DNA of 57,606 bases from JBPOHE01 sp052035915. Its GTDB lineage: Bacteria > Pseudomonadota > Gammaproteobacteria > Chromatiales > Chromatiaceae. A model generated the notes under the pieces. That model worked only from the letters and a program-made list of their open reading frames with translations, was not told where the DNA came from and searched no databases. Every line of letters begins with the position of its first letter. The first letter of the stretch is position 1. The position numbers and the translations under genes were made by a program. Positions 50,371 through 57,606 of the stretch are shown piece after piece. The stretch lies in the NCBI GenBank assembly GCA_052035915.1, contig JBPOHE010000057.1, positions 1-57,606 of the forward strand. Direction: 5' to 3'.

Positions 50371-52509
50371 ATGATCCAGCATGGCTTCGTTACCGTCCCG
50401 CCGGGTCTGGAAGATCTCCTGGCCGAGGAACTCCGGCAACTCGGCGCCGATCAGGTGCGTCCAGGTCGGGCCGGGGTCTGGGTCAAGGGGGAGCTGGCCC
50501 AGCTCTATCGTTTCTGTCTCTGGTCCCGCCTCGCCAACCGGGTGCTGCTGGCGCTGAGCGAATTCCCCTGCCTGGACGCCGAGGATCTCTACGTCGGGGT
50601 GCGGGCCATCCCCTGGGATCAGCATCTTGCCCCGGACGCCAGCCTGGCGGTGGACTTCACCGGCACCAACGAGCACATCACCAACAGCCACTATGGCGCC
50701 TTGCGGGTCAAGGATGCCGTGGTCGACTGGTTTCGGGAGCGTTACCGGGTTCGCCCCGGGGTGGATACCCAGCACCCGGATCTGCGGCTGCATCTTCACC
50801 TGCACCTCGACCGGGCCCGGCTCAGCCTGGATCTGTCCGGGGATAGCCTGCATCGTCGCGGCTATCGGAGCGAGGGCGGCGAAGCGCCCTTGAAAGAAAA
50901 TCTGGCCGCGGCCCTGCTGCTGCGGGCCGGCTGGCCGGGGATCGCGGCTTCGGGGGGACCCCTGGTCGATCCCATGTGTGGTTCCGGCACCCTGCCCATC
51001 GAGGCCGTGCTCATGGCGACCGACTGGGCGCCCGGCTTGTTGCGGGACGCCTTCGGCTTTCTCCGCTGGCGCGGCCATGAGCCCCAGCTCTGGCGGGCCT
51101 TGTTGGACGAGGCCCGAGAGCGTAAGGCCGAGGGACTGACCAAAGTGCCCCCCATCTTCGGCTACGACGCCGACGAGCGGGCGGTGCGGCGGGCACGGGA
51201 GAATGCCGCCCGTGCCGGGGTGTCTCATCTCATACGCTTGGAACACCGCGATCTCGGCGATCTGAACGCGCCCCCGGGGACCGGTCTGCTCATCGTCAAT
51301 CCGCCCTATGGCGAACGACTGGGGGAGCTGGAGGCCCTGGAGCCTCTCTACGCCCAACTGGGTGAAAGGCTCAAAGCCTCGTTTCAGGGTTGGCGGGCGG
51401 CGGTCTTCACCGGCAACCCGGAACTGGGTAAACAGATGGGGTTGCGGGCCAAGCGTTGGCACGCTTTACTCAACGGGGCTATCGAGTGTCGTCTGCTCAG
51501 ATTCGAGGTGGAAGCGGAGAACTTCGTCAGCCCAGGCCCACGACCGCCGCCGCCCCTCATCCTCCCCGACCTCGACACCCATCCTTTCGCCAACCGCTTG
51601 CGGAAGAATCTCCGCCATCTGCGTCGCTGGGCCCAGCGGGAGGGGGTGAGTTGTTACCGGGTCTATGACGCCGACATCCCTGAATACGCGGCGGCATTGG
51701 ATGTCTACGAAGACTGGTTGCACTTGCAGGAATACGCCCCACCCGCCGATATCGATCCGGCCAAGGCCGAACGCCGATGGCGCGAACTTGCCGCCATCGT
51801 CCCCGAGGTCATGGGGATCCCGCCCGAGCGACTGTTTCTCAAGCGGCGGCAACGCCAGAAGGGGGCGGCCCAGTATCAGAAGCAGGCGGATCTCGGACTG
51901 TTTCACCAGGTTCATGAAGGCAAAGCCGTCTTCTGGGTCAATTTCACCGACTATCTCGATACCGGACTCTTCCTCGACCACCGCCTCACCCGCGGTTGGC
52001 TCCATGGCTGGGCGGCCGGCAAGCACTTTCTCAACCTCTTCTGCTATACCGGCACCGCGACCGTGCAGGCGGCTCTGGGCGGGGCCGCCAGCACCACCAG
52101 CGTCGATCTCTCGGCGGTCTATCTCGACTGGGCGGAACGCAACCTCGAGCTCAACCGCCTGCCGGAGCGCCGCCATCGGCTGATCCAGGCCGACTGCCGG
52201 GAATGGATCCAGGCGGAGCGCTCGACCTACGACATCATCTTTCTCGATCCTCCGACCTTTTCCAATTCCAAACGCATGGAGGGGACCTTCGACGTCCAAC
52301 GCGACCAGGTCCCCCTACTCCAGGACTGTCTCGCCCGCCTCGCCCCGGGAGGGAGCCTGATCTTTTCCACCAATGCCCGACGTTTTCAGCTCGATAGCGC
52401 CGCCTTTGCTGGGGTCGAGATCCAGGACCTGAGTGCCGCCAGCCTGCCCGAGGATTTCAAGCGCCATCCCAGGATCCATCGCTGCTGGAAATTCAGGCTG
52501 GGGGGATAG
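50371..52509 (+). CDS. rlmKL: 23S rRNA methyltransferase RlmKL
   Basis: 712 residues from ATG 50371 (the frame is open further upstream inside the previous gene). A THUMP domain (~45-155), the RlmL domain (m2G2445; PMCGSGTLPIEA, NPPYGERLG ~310) and the RlmK domain (m7G2069; FLNLFCYTGTATVQAALGGA, DPPTFSNSKR ~626) are fused as in E. coli. It acts on domain V of 23S rRNA. It follows the PhnD-like gene by 67 bp. Confidence 0.94.
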   Translation: MIQHGFVTVPPGLEDLLAEELRQLGADQVRPGRAGVWVKGELAQLYRFCLWSRLANRVLLALSEFPCLDAEDLYVGVRAIPWDQHLAPDASLAVDFTGTNEHITNSHYGALRVKDAVVDWFRERYRVRPGVDTQHPDLRLHLHLHLDRARLSLDLSGDSLHRRGYRSEGGEAPLKENLAAALLLRAGWPGIAASGGPLVDPMCGSGTLPIEAVLMATDWAPGLLRDAFGFLRWRGHEPQLWRALLDEARERKAEGLTKVPPIFGYDADERAVRRARENAARAGVSHLIRLEHRDLGDLNAPPGTGLLIVNPPYGERLGELEALEPLYAQLGERLKASFQGWRAAVFTGNPELGKQMGLRAKRWHALLNGAIECRLLRFEVEAENFVSPGPRPPPPLILPDLDTHPFANRLRKNLRHLRRWAQREGVSCYRVYDADIPEYAAALDVYEDWLHLQEYAPPADIDPAKAERRWRELAAIVPEVMGIPPERLFLKRRQRQKGAAQYQKQADLGLFHQVHEGKAVFWVNFTDYLDTGLFLDHRLTRGWLHGWAAGKHFLNLFCYTGTATVQAALGGAASTTSVDLSAVYLDWAERNLELNRLPERRHRLIQADCREWIQAERSTYDIIFLDPPTFSNSKRMEGTFDVQRDQVPLLQDCLARLAPGGSLIFSTNARRFQLDSAAFAGVEIQDLSAASLPEDFKRHPRIHRCWKFRLGG

Positions 52510-52585
52510 CGATTGGATTCTCGCTGGGGGATGCCCGCTAGATCGGCTTCTCTGGTTCAGGCGAGTAGGCGAGTCTGGGTCGGCC

Positions 52586-54463
52586 ATGGCTTTCTCGCCC
52601 AGAGAGTCGACAGGCAACAACCTCTTGGAACAAGTTGAGCCGGGTATGCCGTGGCTTTCCGATCACCATGTCCGTGACGAGGTGTTTTCCGAACAGATCG
52701 ACCTTGTCTATCGGCTCGGTACCTTCGGTGCGATCGCCAGTTGGTTTACTTCGAGCCTGTATGCGTTCGTGGTTTTCCCGTCCGCCGAACCCCTGTCGGT
52801 GGTGGGTTGGTATCTCGCCATCAACGCCATGGGCGTGGCACGAATACTCGGGGCACGGCTATGGCGGCAACGTGGCGATAAGCCGGATTTACTCCCCTGG
52901 GTCTACCGTTGTCTCGCCTTTGCGAGTCTTTCCGGTCTGTTCTGGGGTTACGCGGCCACCGGCCTGTTTCCCTTCGAGCATCACGAAATCTACTTCATCA
53001 GCGCCTTCATCCTGATCGGCATGCCGTCCGGGGCCATCGGCAGCTTCGGGGCCTGGTTCCCGGCCTTTGCCTGTTACTTGTTGGGTGCCGTCGTCCCTTT
53101 CGCCATCGTCATCGGGTTGCGTTTGCCATGGTATGGCTGGCTCACCGCCTTGATGGCCGGCGTGTTCATCGGTTTTCTGGCCCAGGTCGGGCGCAATACC
53201 GAAAAGACCATCAAAAGCAGCATTTCCCAGCGGATCGCCCTGGCCCAATTGACCGATCGCCTGGTCGAGGCCCGTGATGCGGCCCAGGCCGCCAACCGGG
53301 CCAAATCCAGTTTTCTCGCCAACATGAGCCACGAGATCCGTACCCCCCTCAATGCGGTGATCGGGATCTCCGATCTGTTGCTTGACAGTCTCGAAGAGCC
53401 GGTACACCGCGTCTACGCCTCGACGATCAGGCAGTCGGCAGGATCCTTGTTGGAAATCATCAATGACGTGCTCGATCTCAGCCGGATCGAGGCCGGACGG
53501 CTCAGCCTGCGGGAACAGGATTTCGCCTTGCGCCCGCTACTCGGGGATCTGCTGAATATGTTTCAGCCCAGCGCGGCGCAGAAGAAGCTCGGCTTCGGCA
53601 TCGAAGTCCAGCCGGAGGTGCCCGATTTCTTGCACGGCGATCCGACGCGATTGCGACAGATCCTGGTCAACCTCATCGGCAACGCCTTCAAATTTACCGA
53701 GCAAGGCCGAATCCAGGTGCGCAGCCAGGTTGAAAGTCTGGCTGAGGGATCCTGCTTGCTCCGCTTCATCATCGAGGACACGGGTATCGGGATCGCCGCC
53801 ACGGATCGAGACCTCCTATTCCAGCCGTTCTCCCAAATCGAGACTTCGTCCGCACGCCGTTATCATGGCGTCGGACTGGGGCTGCGGATATCGGCCGAAC
53901 TCGCCTCCCGGATGGGTGGCCACATCGGGGTCGACAGTGAACCCGGCCAAGGTTCGAGGTTCTGGTTCTGCGTGAGAATGGGTCTGGGAATGCCGCCGTC
54001 AGCGGCGGCCCCTGCCGTTCCCGTTTCCCCACCGAGCCTCGCCGGCCGGCGGGTTCTCCTGGTCGAGGACAATGAGGTCAACCGCCTGATCGCCAAGGTC
54101 ATGCTGGAGTCCCTCGGCTGCGAGGTGGTCACCGCAGGCCATGGCCGGGAGGCCCTGGAAAGGATGGAGCCGGGTCGTTTCGACCTGGTGCTGATGGATT
54201 GCCGCATGCCCGAGATGGATGGTTTCGAGGCCACCCGCCTGTGGCGTGTCCGTGAGACGGCGCTCAGCCTGCCACGCTTACCCATAGTGGCCGTGACCGC
54301 CAATGCCCTTGAAGGCGATCGGGAGCAGTGTCTCCAATCGGGTATGGACGATTATCTGGCCAAGCCTTTCGTGCGCGCTCAGTTGGTAGGGATCCTGGCG
54401 CGTTGGGTGAAGCCTGGTGGATCTGACGACCCTGGCGAGCCGACCCAGGATTCCTTGCCTTAG
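52586..54463 (+). CDS. hybrid histidine kinase / response regulator
   Basis: 625 residues from ATG 52586 (an alternative is ATG 52646). Six or so membrane helices form an integral sensor (~45-210). Then HisKA with His249 in NMSHEIRTPLNAVIG, HATPase (NLIGNAFKFT, EDTGIGIA, GVGLGL) and a C-terminal receiver with Asp538 in LVLMDCRMPEMDG. No Hpt or DNA-binding domain is present, so the partner lies elsewhere. The stop codon TAG shares bases with the left end of repeat copy H. Confidence 0.9.
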   Translation: MAFSPRESTGNNLLEQVEPGMPWLSDHHVRDEVFSEQIDLVYRLGTFGAIASWFTSSLYAFVVFPSAEPLSVVGWYLAINAMGVARILGARLWRQRGDKPDLLPWVYRCLAFASLSGLFWGYAATGLFPFEHHEIYFISAFILIGMPSGAIGSFGAWFPAFACYLLGAVVPFAIVIGLRLPWYGWLTALMAGVFIGFLAQVGRNTEKTIKSSISQRIALAQLTDRLVEARDAAQAANRAKSSFLANMSHEIRTPLNAVIGISDLLLDSLEEPVHRVYASTIRQSAGSLLEIINDVLDLSRIEAGRLSLREQDFALRPLLGDLLNMFQPSAAQKKLGFGIEVQPEVPDFLHGDPTRLRQILVNLIGNAFKFTEQGRIQVRSQVESLAEGSCLLRFIIEDTGIGIAATDRDLLFQPFSQIETSSARRYHGVGLGLRISAELASRMGGHIGVDSEPGQGSRFWFCVRMGLGMPPSAAAPAVPVSPPSLAGRRVLLVEDNEVNRLIAKVMLESLGCEVVTAGHGREALERMEPGRFDLVLMDCRMPEMDGFEATRLWRVRETALSLPRLPIVAVTANALEGDREQCLQSGMDDYLAKPFVRAQLVGILARWVKPGGSDDPGEPTQDSLP

Positions 54464-54642
54464 AAGCTGTTTGGAAAGTCTCGTTACAGCTTCCGCGCCT
54501 CGGGGCCGAGGTCTGTTCTTGCGATCATTGTTCTTATTAAGAGAATAATGTAGGCCTTATTTCTTTATTTGTTGCTAACAAGAGAACTAAATCGGGACTT
54601 TCCGCTCGATGCCCGGGAGGCGAGACTTTCCAAACCGTTTCT
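54462..54642. mobile_element. composite GTTCTC element, copy H, with terminal inverted repeats
   Basis: 181 bp. The left terminus AGAAGCTGTTTGGAAAGTCT begins at the second base of the kinase stop codon (TAG 54461-54463), and its inverted copy is at 54621-54642. The first 57 bases are identical to copy B at 4611; overall similarity is roughly 85-90 percent by eye. The following ~180 bp to the next gene show nothing further. Confidence 0.85.
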
Positions 54643-54822
54643 CAGGTGATTTCTGACCGATCTCGTGCCACGCCGCAGGAACACAAGGGTGGATAAGGTG
54701 CTCGGCGCCGCATCCACCAATCATCTGGGCCGAGACTCGCTCCACAGCCGCCGCTTTCCCATCAAATCCGCTAGTATTCATGCGTACGGCCCCAGCCTCT
54801 AGCCTATCTGAAGGAGACCACC

Positions 54823-55683
54823 ATGAAATCCGCACACTGGTTCTTTGTCGCCATGCTCGCCTGGGGGGCTACCGCCCAGGCCGGCAATCTGGCGGACCTC
54901 TCGATTGTCAGCCGGGACGATCAGCGTCCCCTGGAAACCTACCATCACCGGGGCAAGACCTATGTGACGGGGGAACCGGGGATGTATTACCAGGTGCGTA
55001 TCAGTAACCGGAGCGGGCGGCGGTTGCTGGCGGTGCTCTCGGTGGACGGGGTGAATGCCGTCAGCGGCGAGACCGCCGCGCCCGAACAAGGCGGCTATGT
55101 GCTGGAGCCCTGGGCCAGCACCGAGATCTCGGGTTGGCGCAAGAGCTCGGCCGAGGTGGCCGGTTTCTACTTCACCAGACTGCCGGACTCCTATGCCGCC
55201 CGCACCGATCGCCCCGCCAATGTGGGCGTCATCGGCGTCGCCCTGTTCCGCGAGTACCAGGACTCCAGACCGCCGCCGATCTCACCGGAGCCCTACCGCG
55301 ATCGGCAGGGAGTCCGTCCTTCCGCGCCATACCCGACCGAAACCGCCCGTCCCTACGGGGAGGCCCCGCCACCCGCCGCCGCCTCCGAGGCCGAAGGCTA
55401 CTCCAGGCCAGAGTCGGCGGACAAAGGCCAGTCCTTCAGGCGGGAGTCGAAGGAGTCGTCACGCCTGGGTACCGGTCATGGCGAACGGGAATACTCTCCG
55501 ATCGACTACACCAGCTTCCGCCGCGCCAGCTCCCGCCCCGACGAGGTGATCAGTCTCTATTACGATTCCTACTCCAACCTGAGGGCTGCCGGCGTCATTC
55601 TGCGTCGATCGCACTATCCCCGGCCCCATGAGCCGCAGCCCTTCCCAGGGGGATTTGTGCCGGATCCGCCCCCCAGGTGGTGA
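54823..55683 (+). CDS. secreted protein of unknown function
   Basis: 286 residues with a Sec signal (HWFFVAMLAWGATAQA) and a strong ribosome site (GAAGGAGA). Residues 20-150 form a beta-rich domain (YYQVRISNRSGRRLLAVLSV, YVLEPWASTEISGWRKS, VGVIGVALFREYQD). A Pro/Glu/Ser-rich low-complexity linker follows (~155-220), then a short C-terminal block (DEVISLYYDSYSNLRAAGVI). No name can be assigned. It is probably periplasmic or surface-bound. Confidence 0.75.
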   Translation: MKSAHWFFVAMLAWGATAQAGNLADLSIVSRDDQRPLETYHHRGKTYVTGEPGMYYQVRISNRSGRRLLAVLSVDGVNAVSGETAAPEQGGYVLEPWASTEISGWRKSSAEVAGFYFTRLPDSYAARTDRPANVGVIGVALFREYQDSRPPPISPEPYRDRQGVRPSAPYPTETARPYGEAPPPAAASEAEGYSRPESADKGQSFRRESKESSRLGTGHGEREYSPIDYTSFRRASSRPDEVISLYYDSYSNLRAAGVILRRSHYPRPHEPQPFPGGFVPDPPPRW

Positions 55684-55712
55684 GGCGATAGCCAGGTGCG
55701 GTGATCCGACCC

Positions 55713-56399
55713 TCAGCCCGGCCCTCCCGACCTGGGTCCGGAGGCGAGGCGATGGGCCAGACGGCTGGTTTCCGGCAGGCGAAAGCGGGGGGCGCAGGCG
55801 AGCAGCCGTTGGATCCCCGTCTCCAGGCTGATGCGGTGGCCTACGGACAGATACAGGGGTTGCACCCCGGTGCGGGTGCGCACCACGGCGCCGATTTGTT
55901 CCCCCTTGTCCAGCAAGGGGACCCAGGAACCCCGGCCCGGGGGGAGGGGATCGAAGTCGCCGATGAGCCTGGACTTGGCCACCCCCAGGCTGGGCCGGTC
56001 ACAGAGCACCCCGAGATGACAGGCCAGACCGAAGCGACGCGGGTGGGCCAGTCCCTGACCATCGCAGAGCAGCAGATCCGGCAGGACGCTGAGCTGATCC
56101 AGCGCCGCCAGAATGGCCGGCACCTCGCGGAAGGAAAGCAGTCCGGGGAGGTAGGGAAAACGGGTAGAGACCTCTGCCAGACTTTGTTCCAACAACTGCA
56201 ATTCCGGAAAGCTCAGTACCACGACCGCCGCCCGCGCCACCTCTCCGCCGCCGGGAAAACCGACATCGATGCCGGCAATCCGCTTCGGCTCGCCCAGACT
56301 GTCTTGAGTAATGACCAGATGGCGCAGACGCTCCTGTACCGCCCGGGCCTCCTCGGGCGAACACTCCCAGGGGTGGAGGTGTTGGAGCCTGAGGGCCAA
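55713..56399 (-). CDS. nfi: endonuclease V
   Basis: About 228 residues from TTG 56399, 9 bp after the upstream gene's stop; the frame stays open through that gene, so the start is uncertain. The family blocks are clear: IAGIDVGFPGGGEVARAAVV with the first metal Asp, TRFPYLPGLLSFREVPAIL, LLLCDGQGLAHPRRFGLACH and SLGVAKSRLIGDF. It nicks DNA near deoxyinosine during repair. Confidence 0.9.
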   Translation of the reverse strand: MALRLQHLHPWECSPEEARAVQERLRHLVITQDSLGEPKRIAGIDVGFPGGGEVARAAVVVLSFPELQLLEQSLAEVSTRFPYLPGLLSFREVPAILAALDQLSVLPDLLLCDGQGLAHPRRFGLACHLGVLCDRPSLGVAKSRLIGDFDPLPPGRGSWVPLLDKGEQIGAVVRTRTGVQPLYLSVGHRISLETGIQRLLACAPRFRLPETSRLAHRLASGPRSGGPG

Positions 56400-56407
56400 G
56401 GCGTCGG

Positions 56408-57025
56408 CTAGCCACTCGCCCAGAGCTGGCGGCGGGCCATCACCCGGGCGAGCAACTCGGGTGCCACCCTGAGGTCGTAATCCGCTTCCAGCCGGTCGGC
56501 CGCCTCGGCAAGGGAACCTGGGACCGGCTCCATGGCGTTGAGAAACCCGGCCAGATCCTCGAACAACGCCCAGGGATAGACGATCCAGTACCAGTCGCGG
56601 AGATATTCGGCGCAATAGTCGGCGGACACCCTGGTGGTCGCCTTCTCGTGCATCACCGCGGTGCGGATCTCCAGCGGCGAGAAACCCCGCAGATGCGCCA
56701 GGGCGGCGAGGAGGGTATCGCCGGAATCGTTGACATCGTCCACCAGCAGCACCCGCTTGCCTTCGAGGCCGCCGCTGAGGGGGAAGAGGACGCGGGCCTC
56801 CCGGGTCTGACGGGCCCCCGAGGCATAGTGTTCGATCTTGAGACTGGTCATCGCCAGCAGGCCGAGATAATCGCAGAGATAGCGCGCCGGCACGAAGCCA
56901 CCCCGGGAGACGGCCACCACTACCTCGGGTCGATAGCCCGAGGCCAGGATGATCTCCCCCAGTCGCCAGCAGAGATCCAGTACCGCCGCCTGGTCGATCA
57001 GTTCGCAACGAAAGCGATTGGCCAT
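56408..57025 (-). CDS. phosphoribosyltransferase (hypoxanthine/xanthine type)
   Basis: 205 residues. The type I PRTase fold has the PRPP loop VLLVDDVNDSGDTLL (93-106), VVVAVSRGGFVPARYLCDYL and a WYWIVYPWALFEDL end. Such proteins salvage purine bases, but the length and C-terminal extension differ from E. coli Hpt and Gpt, so the base is uncertain. It lies directly upstream of nfi and is likely cotranscribed. Confidence 0.85.
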   Translation of the reverse strand: MANRFRCELIDQAAVLDLCWRLGEIILASGYRPEVVVAVSRGGFVPARYLCDYLGLLAMTSLKIEHYASGARQTREARVLFPLSGGLEGKRVLLVDDVNDSGDTLLAALAHLRGFSPLEIRTAVMHEKATTRVSADYCAEYLRDWYWIVYPWALFEDLAGFLNAMEPVPGSLAEAADRLEADYDLRVAPELLARVMARRQLWASG

Positions 57026-57062
57026 CTTGATTGGGTCCTCGTTCTCAGACGCGATCCAATAA

Positions 57063-57090
57063 AAAAGCCCGCTTGGGGAGGCGGGCTTTT
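57063..57090. terminator. bidirectional rho-independent terminator
   Basis: AAAAGCCCGC (57063-57072) pairs with GCGGGCTTTT (57081-57090) around an 8-nt loop; the flanking A and T runs serve both strands. It ends the small gene at 57148 before the phosphoribosyltransferase. Confidence 0.88.
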
Positions 57091-57147
57091 CGACGCAGGG
57101 AAAGGATAAGGATTTGGGAACCGGGGACCTTTCCCCCGGGGCTGGTG

Positions 57148-57369
57148 TCAGCGAACCGACCCCGTGATCTGATGGGCCAAGTCTACTACCCGCATGGCCA
57201 TGTCCCGGTATTCCTGACGGTAGTTGGCGAGCAGCCCATCGGTGGAGGCCCAGTAATCCTTGCCGGTGACACCCTGTCGATGTTCGAGATCAATGAACTG
57301 CTTTTGCATCTCGAGCATTTTGTTGATCAATTCCCTTTTCTCTTGGATCAATGCTTCTTTGTCGCTCAT
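57148..57369 (-). CDS. small helical protein of unknown function
   Basis: 73 residues from ATG 57369 (GGAG 8 bases upstream; a GTG two codons earlier is less likely). An N-terminal coiled-coil helix (EALIQEKRELINKMLEMQKQ) is followed by a polar linker and a second helix (LANYRQEYRDMAMRVVDLAH). The real ribosome site and terminator make it a convincing gene. No family is recognised. Confidence 0.7.
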   Translation of the reverse strand: MSDKEALIQEKRELINKMLEMQKQFIDLEHRQGVTGKDYWASTDGLLANYRQEYRDMAMRVVDLAHQITGSVR

Positions 57370-57564
57370 GCTCACGTCTCCGTTTTCGGTTGGCCTGGAA
57401 CATTGCCGAATCAGTTGATGTCGATAGGCTAATATATCATGTTCGCCGAAGGGGATAATATCTCCAAAGGATAAGTAGTCAGGGCAATCGCGCTATGTGG
57501 GTGGTTGACAAGCGGCGGGAGGCCACCTATTTGGAAGCAAAGCTCGCACTGGATGGAGACCTTT

Positions 57565-57606
57565 ATGTTGCCACGTCTGCTCGACCCACGTCCCTATTTT
57601 GCTCAG
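57565..57606 (+). CDS. possible 5' end of a gene cut by the window edge
   Basis: ATG 57565 is preceded by GGAGAC and opens 14 codons (MLPRLLDPRPYFAQ). A second frame from ATG 57495 is also open to the edge, so the assignment is uncertain. Confidence 0.25.
   Translation, partial: MLPRLLDPRPYFAQ

Noticed and set aside
52433..52585. Upstream start for the hybrid kinase inside rlmKL
   Set aside because: The extra 51 residues are low complexity, overlap the rlmKL 3' end and precede the membrane sensor without adding a domain.
264..54642. GTTCTC/GAGAAC repeats as a CRISPR array
   Set aside because: Copies are thousands of bases apart, vary in sequence and length, and have no spacer periodicity or cas genes.
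264..54642. GTTCTC/GAGAAC hairpins as LexA or other operator sites
   Set aside because: Each copy is part of a ~110-bp palindrome with covarying arms, often located after gene ends rather than before starts.
55713..57008. 431-codon single protein spanning endonuclease V and the phosphoribosyltransferase region
   Set aside because: Only the last ~230 codons encode endonuclease V. The first 200 are out of frame with the phosphoribosyltransferase, which has its own start, ribosome region and motifs.
1..57606. tRNA, rRNA, tmRNA, RNase P RNA or riboswitch
   Set aside because: I looked through the intergenic stretches and found no cloverleaf with CCA-type end, no rRNA sequence and no recognisable riboswitch core.

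Overview
The window looks like a chromosomal segment of a sulfur-oxidising gammaproteobacterium, most likely a purple sulfur bacterium of the Chromatiaceae type. This rests on protein content: a secreted Gly/Trp/Tyr-rich sulfur globule protein (43.2-43.5 kb), a soxYZ pair (6.9-7.7 kb), and an rhd-tusA-dsrE2 cluster next to siroheme synthase (23.9-26.7 kb). The housekeeping proteins (HtpG, Adk, Gnd, PyrC, RlmKL, CysG, Pgm) are gammaproteobacterial in form. No rRNA, tRNA, CRISPR array, prophage or complete insertion sequence was seen. The taxonomic call is inference.

Layout. 0-6.8 kb: a Tat-exported intradiol dioxygenase-like protein, a DsbD/ScsB-like transmembrane reductase, a secreted peroxiredoxin-like protein, thioredoxin, a SnoaL-like protein, a rhodanese and a lipid A-type acyltransferase. 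6.9-7.7 kb: soxZ and soxY. 8.2-12.6 kb: an HNH protein, phosphoglucomutase and htpG. 12.8-19.7 kb: a type I restriction-modification cassette (hsdR, hsdS, a DUF559 nuclease, a 5'-truncated higB, intact higA, hsdM), placed between htpG and adk and full of CTCTCCC/GGGAGAG inverted repeats. 19.8-25.3 kb: adk, a Crp/Fnr regulator, a DUF2892 protein, gnd and cysG. 25.4-26.7 kb: rhd, tusA and dsrE2, the cytoplasmic sulfane-sulfur relay, reading away from cysG.

26.9-40.9 kb: a ~13.7 kb block bounded by two direct copies of the 3' end of a methyltransferase gene. It holds a Pit phosphate transporter with its DUF47 partner, a SulP anion transporter with STAS and cyclic-nucleotide domains, a CHASE/PAS histidine kinase with a sigma54-activating response regulator, a decayed second DUF47 gene, and two small paralogous membrane proteins, each preceded by a sigma54-like promoter. 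40.6-45.8 kb: the intact methyltransferase, an AhpD-like/Rieske fusion, the sulfur globule protein, pyrC and an outer-membrane barrel. 46-57.6 kb: a SpoIIE-type phosphatase, a DUF1223 protein, a PAS protein paired with a PhnD-like protein lacking a signal peptide, rlmKL, a hybrid histidine kinase, a secreted protein of unknown function, endonuclease V, a phosphoribosyltransferase and a small conserved-looking protein.

Two dispersed repeat families stand out. One has eight copies of a ~110 bp palindrome built from paired GTTCTC/GAGAAC hairpins; three copies sit inside a larger unit with ~22 bp terminal inverted repeats. The other has three copies of a REP/MITE-like element built on GTAGGGCGGCAA...TTGCCGCC. 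The best candidates for something not previously described are the sigma54 small-membrane-protein regulon inside the repeat-bounded anion-transport block, the DUF559 cassette that appears to have removed the 5' end of higB inside the restriction-modification operon, and the GTTCTC element family.
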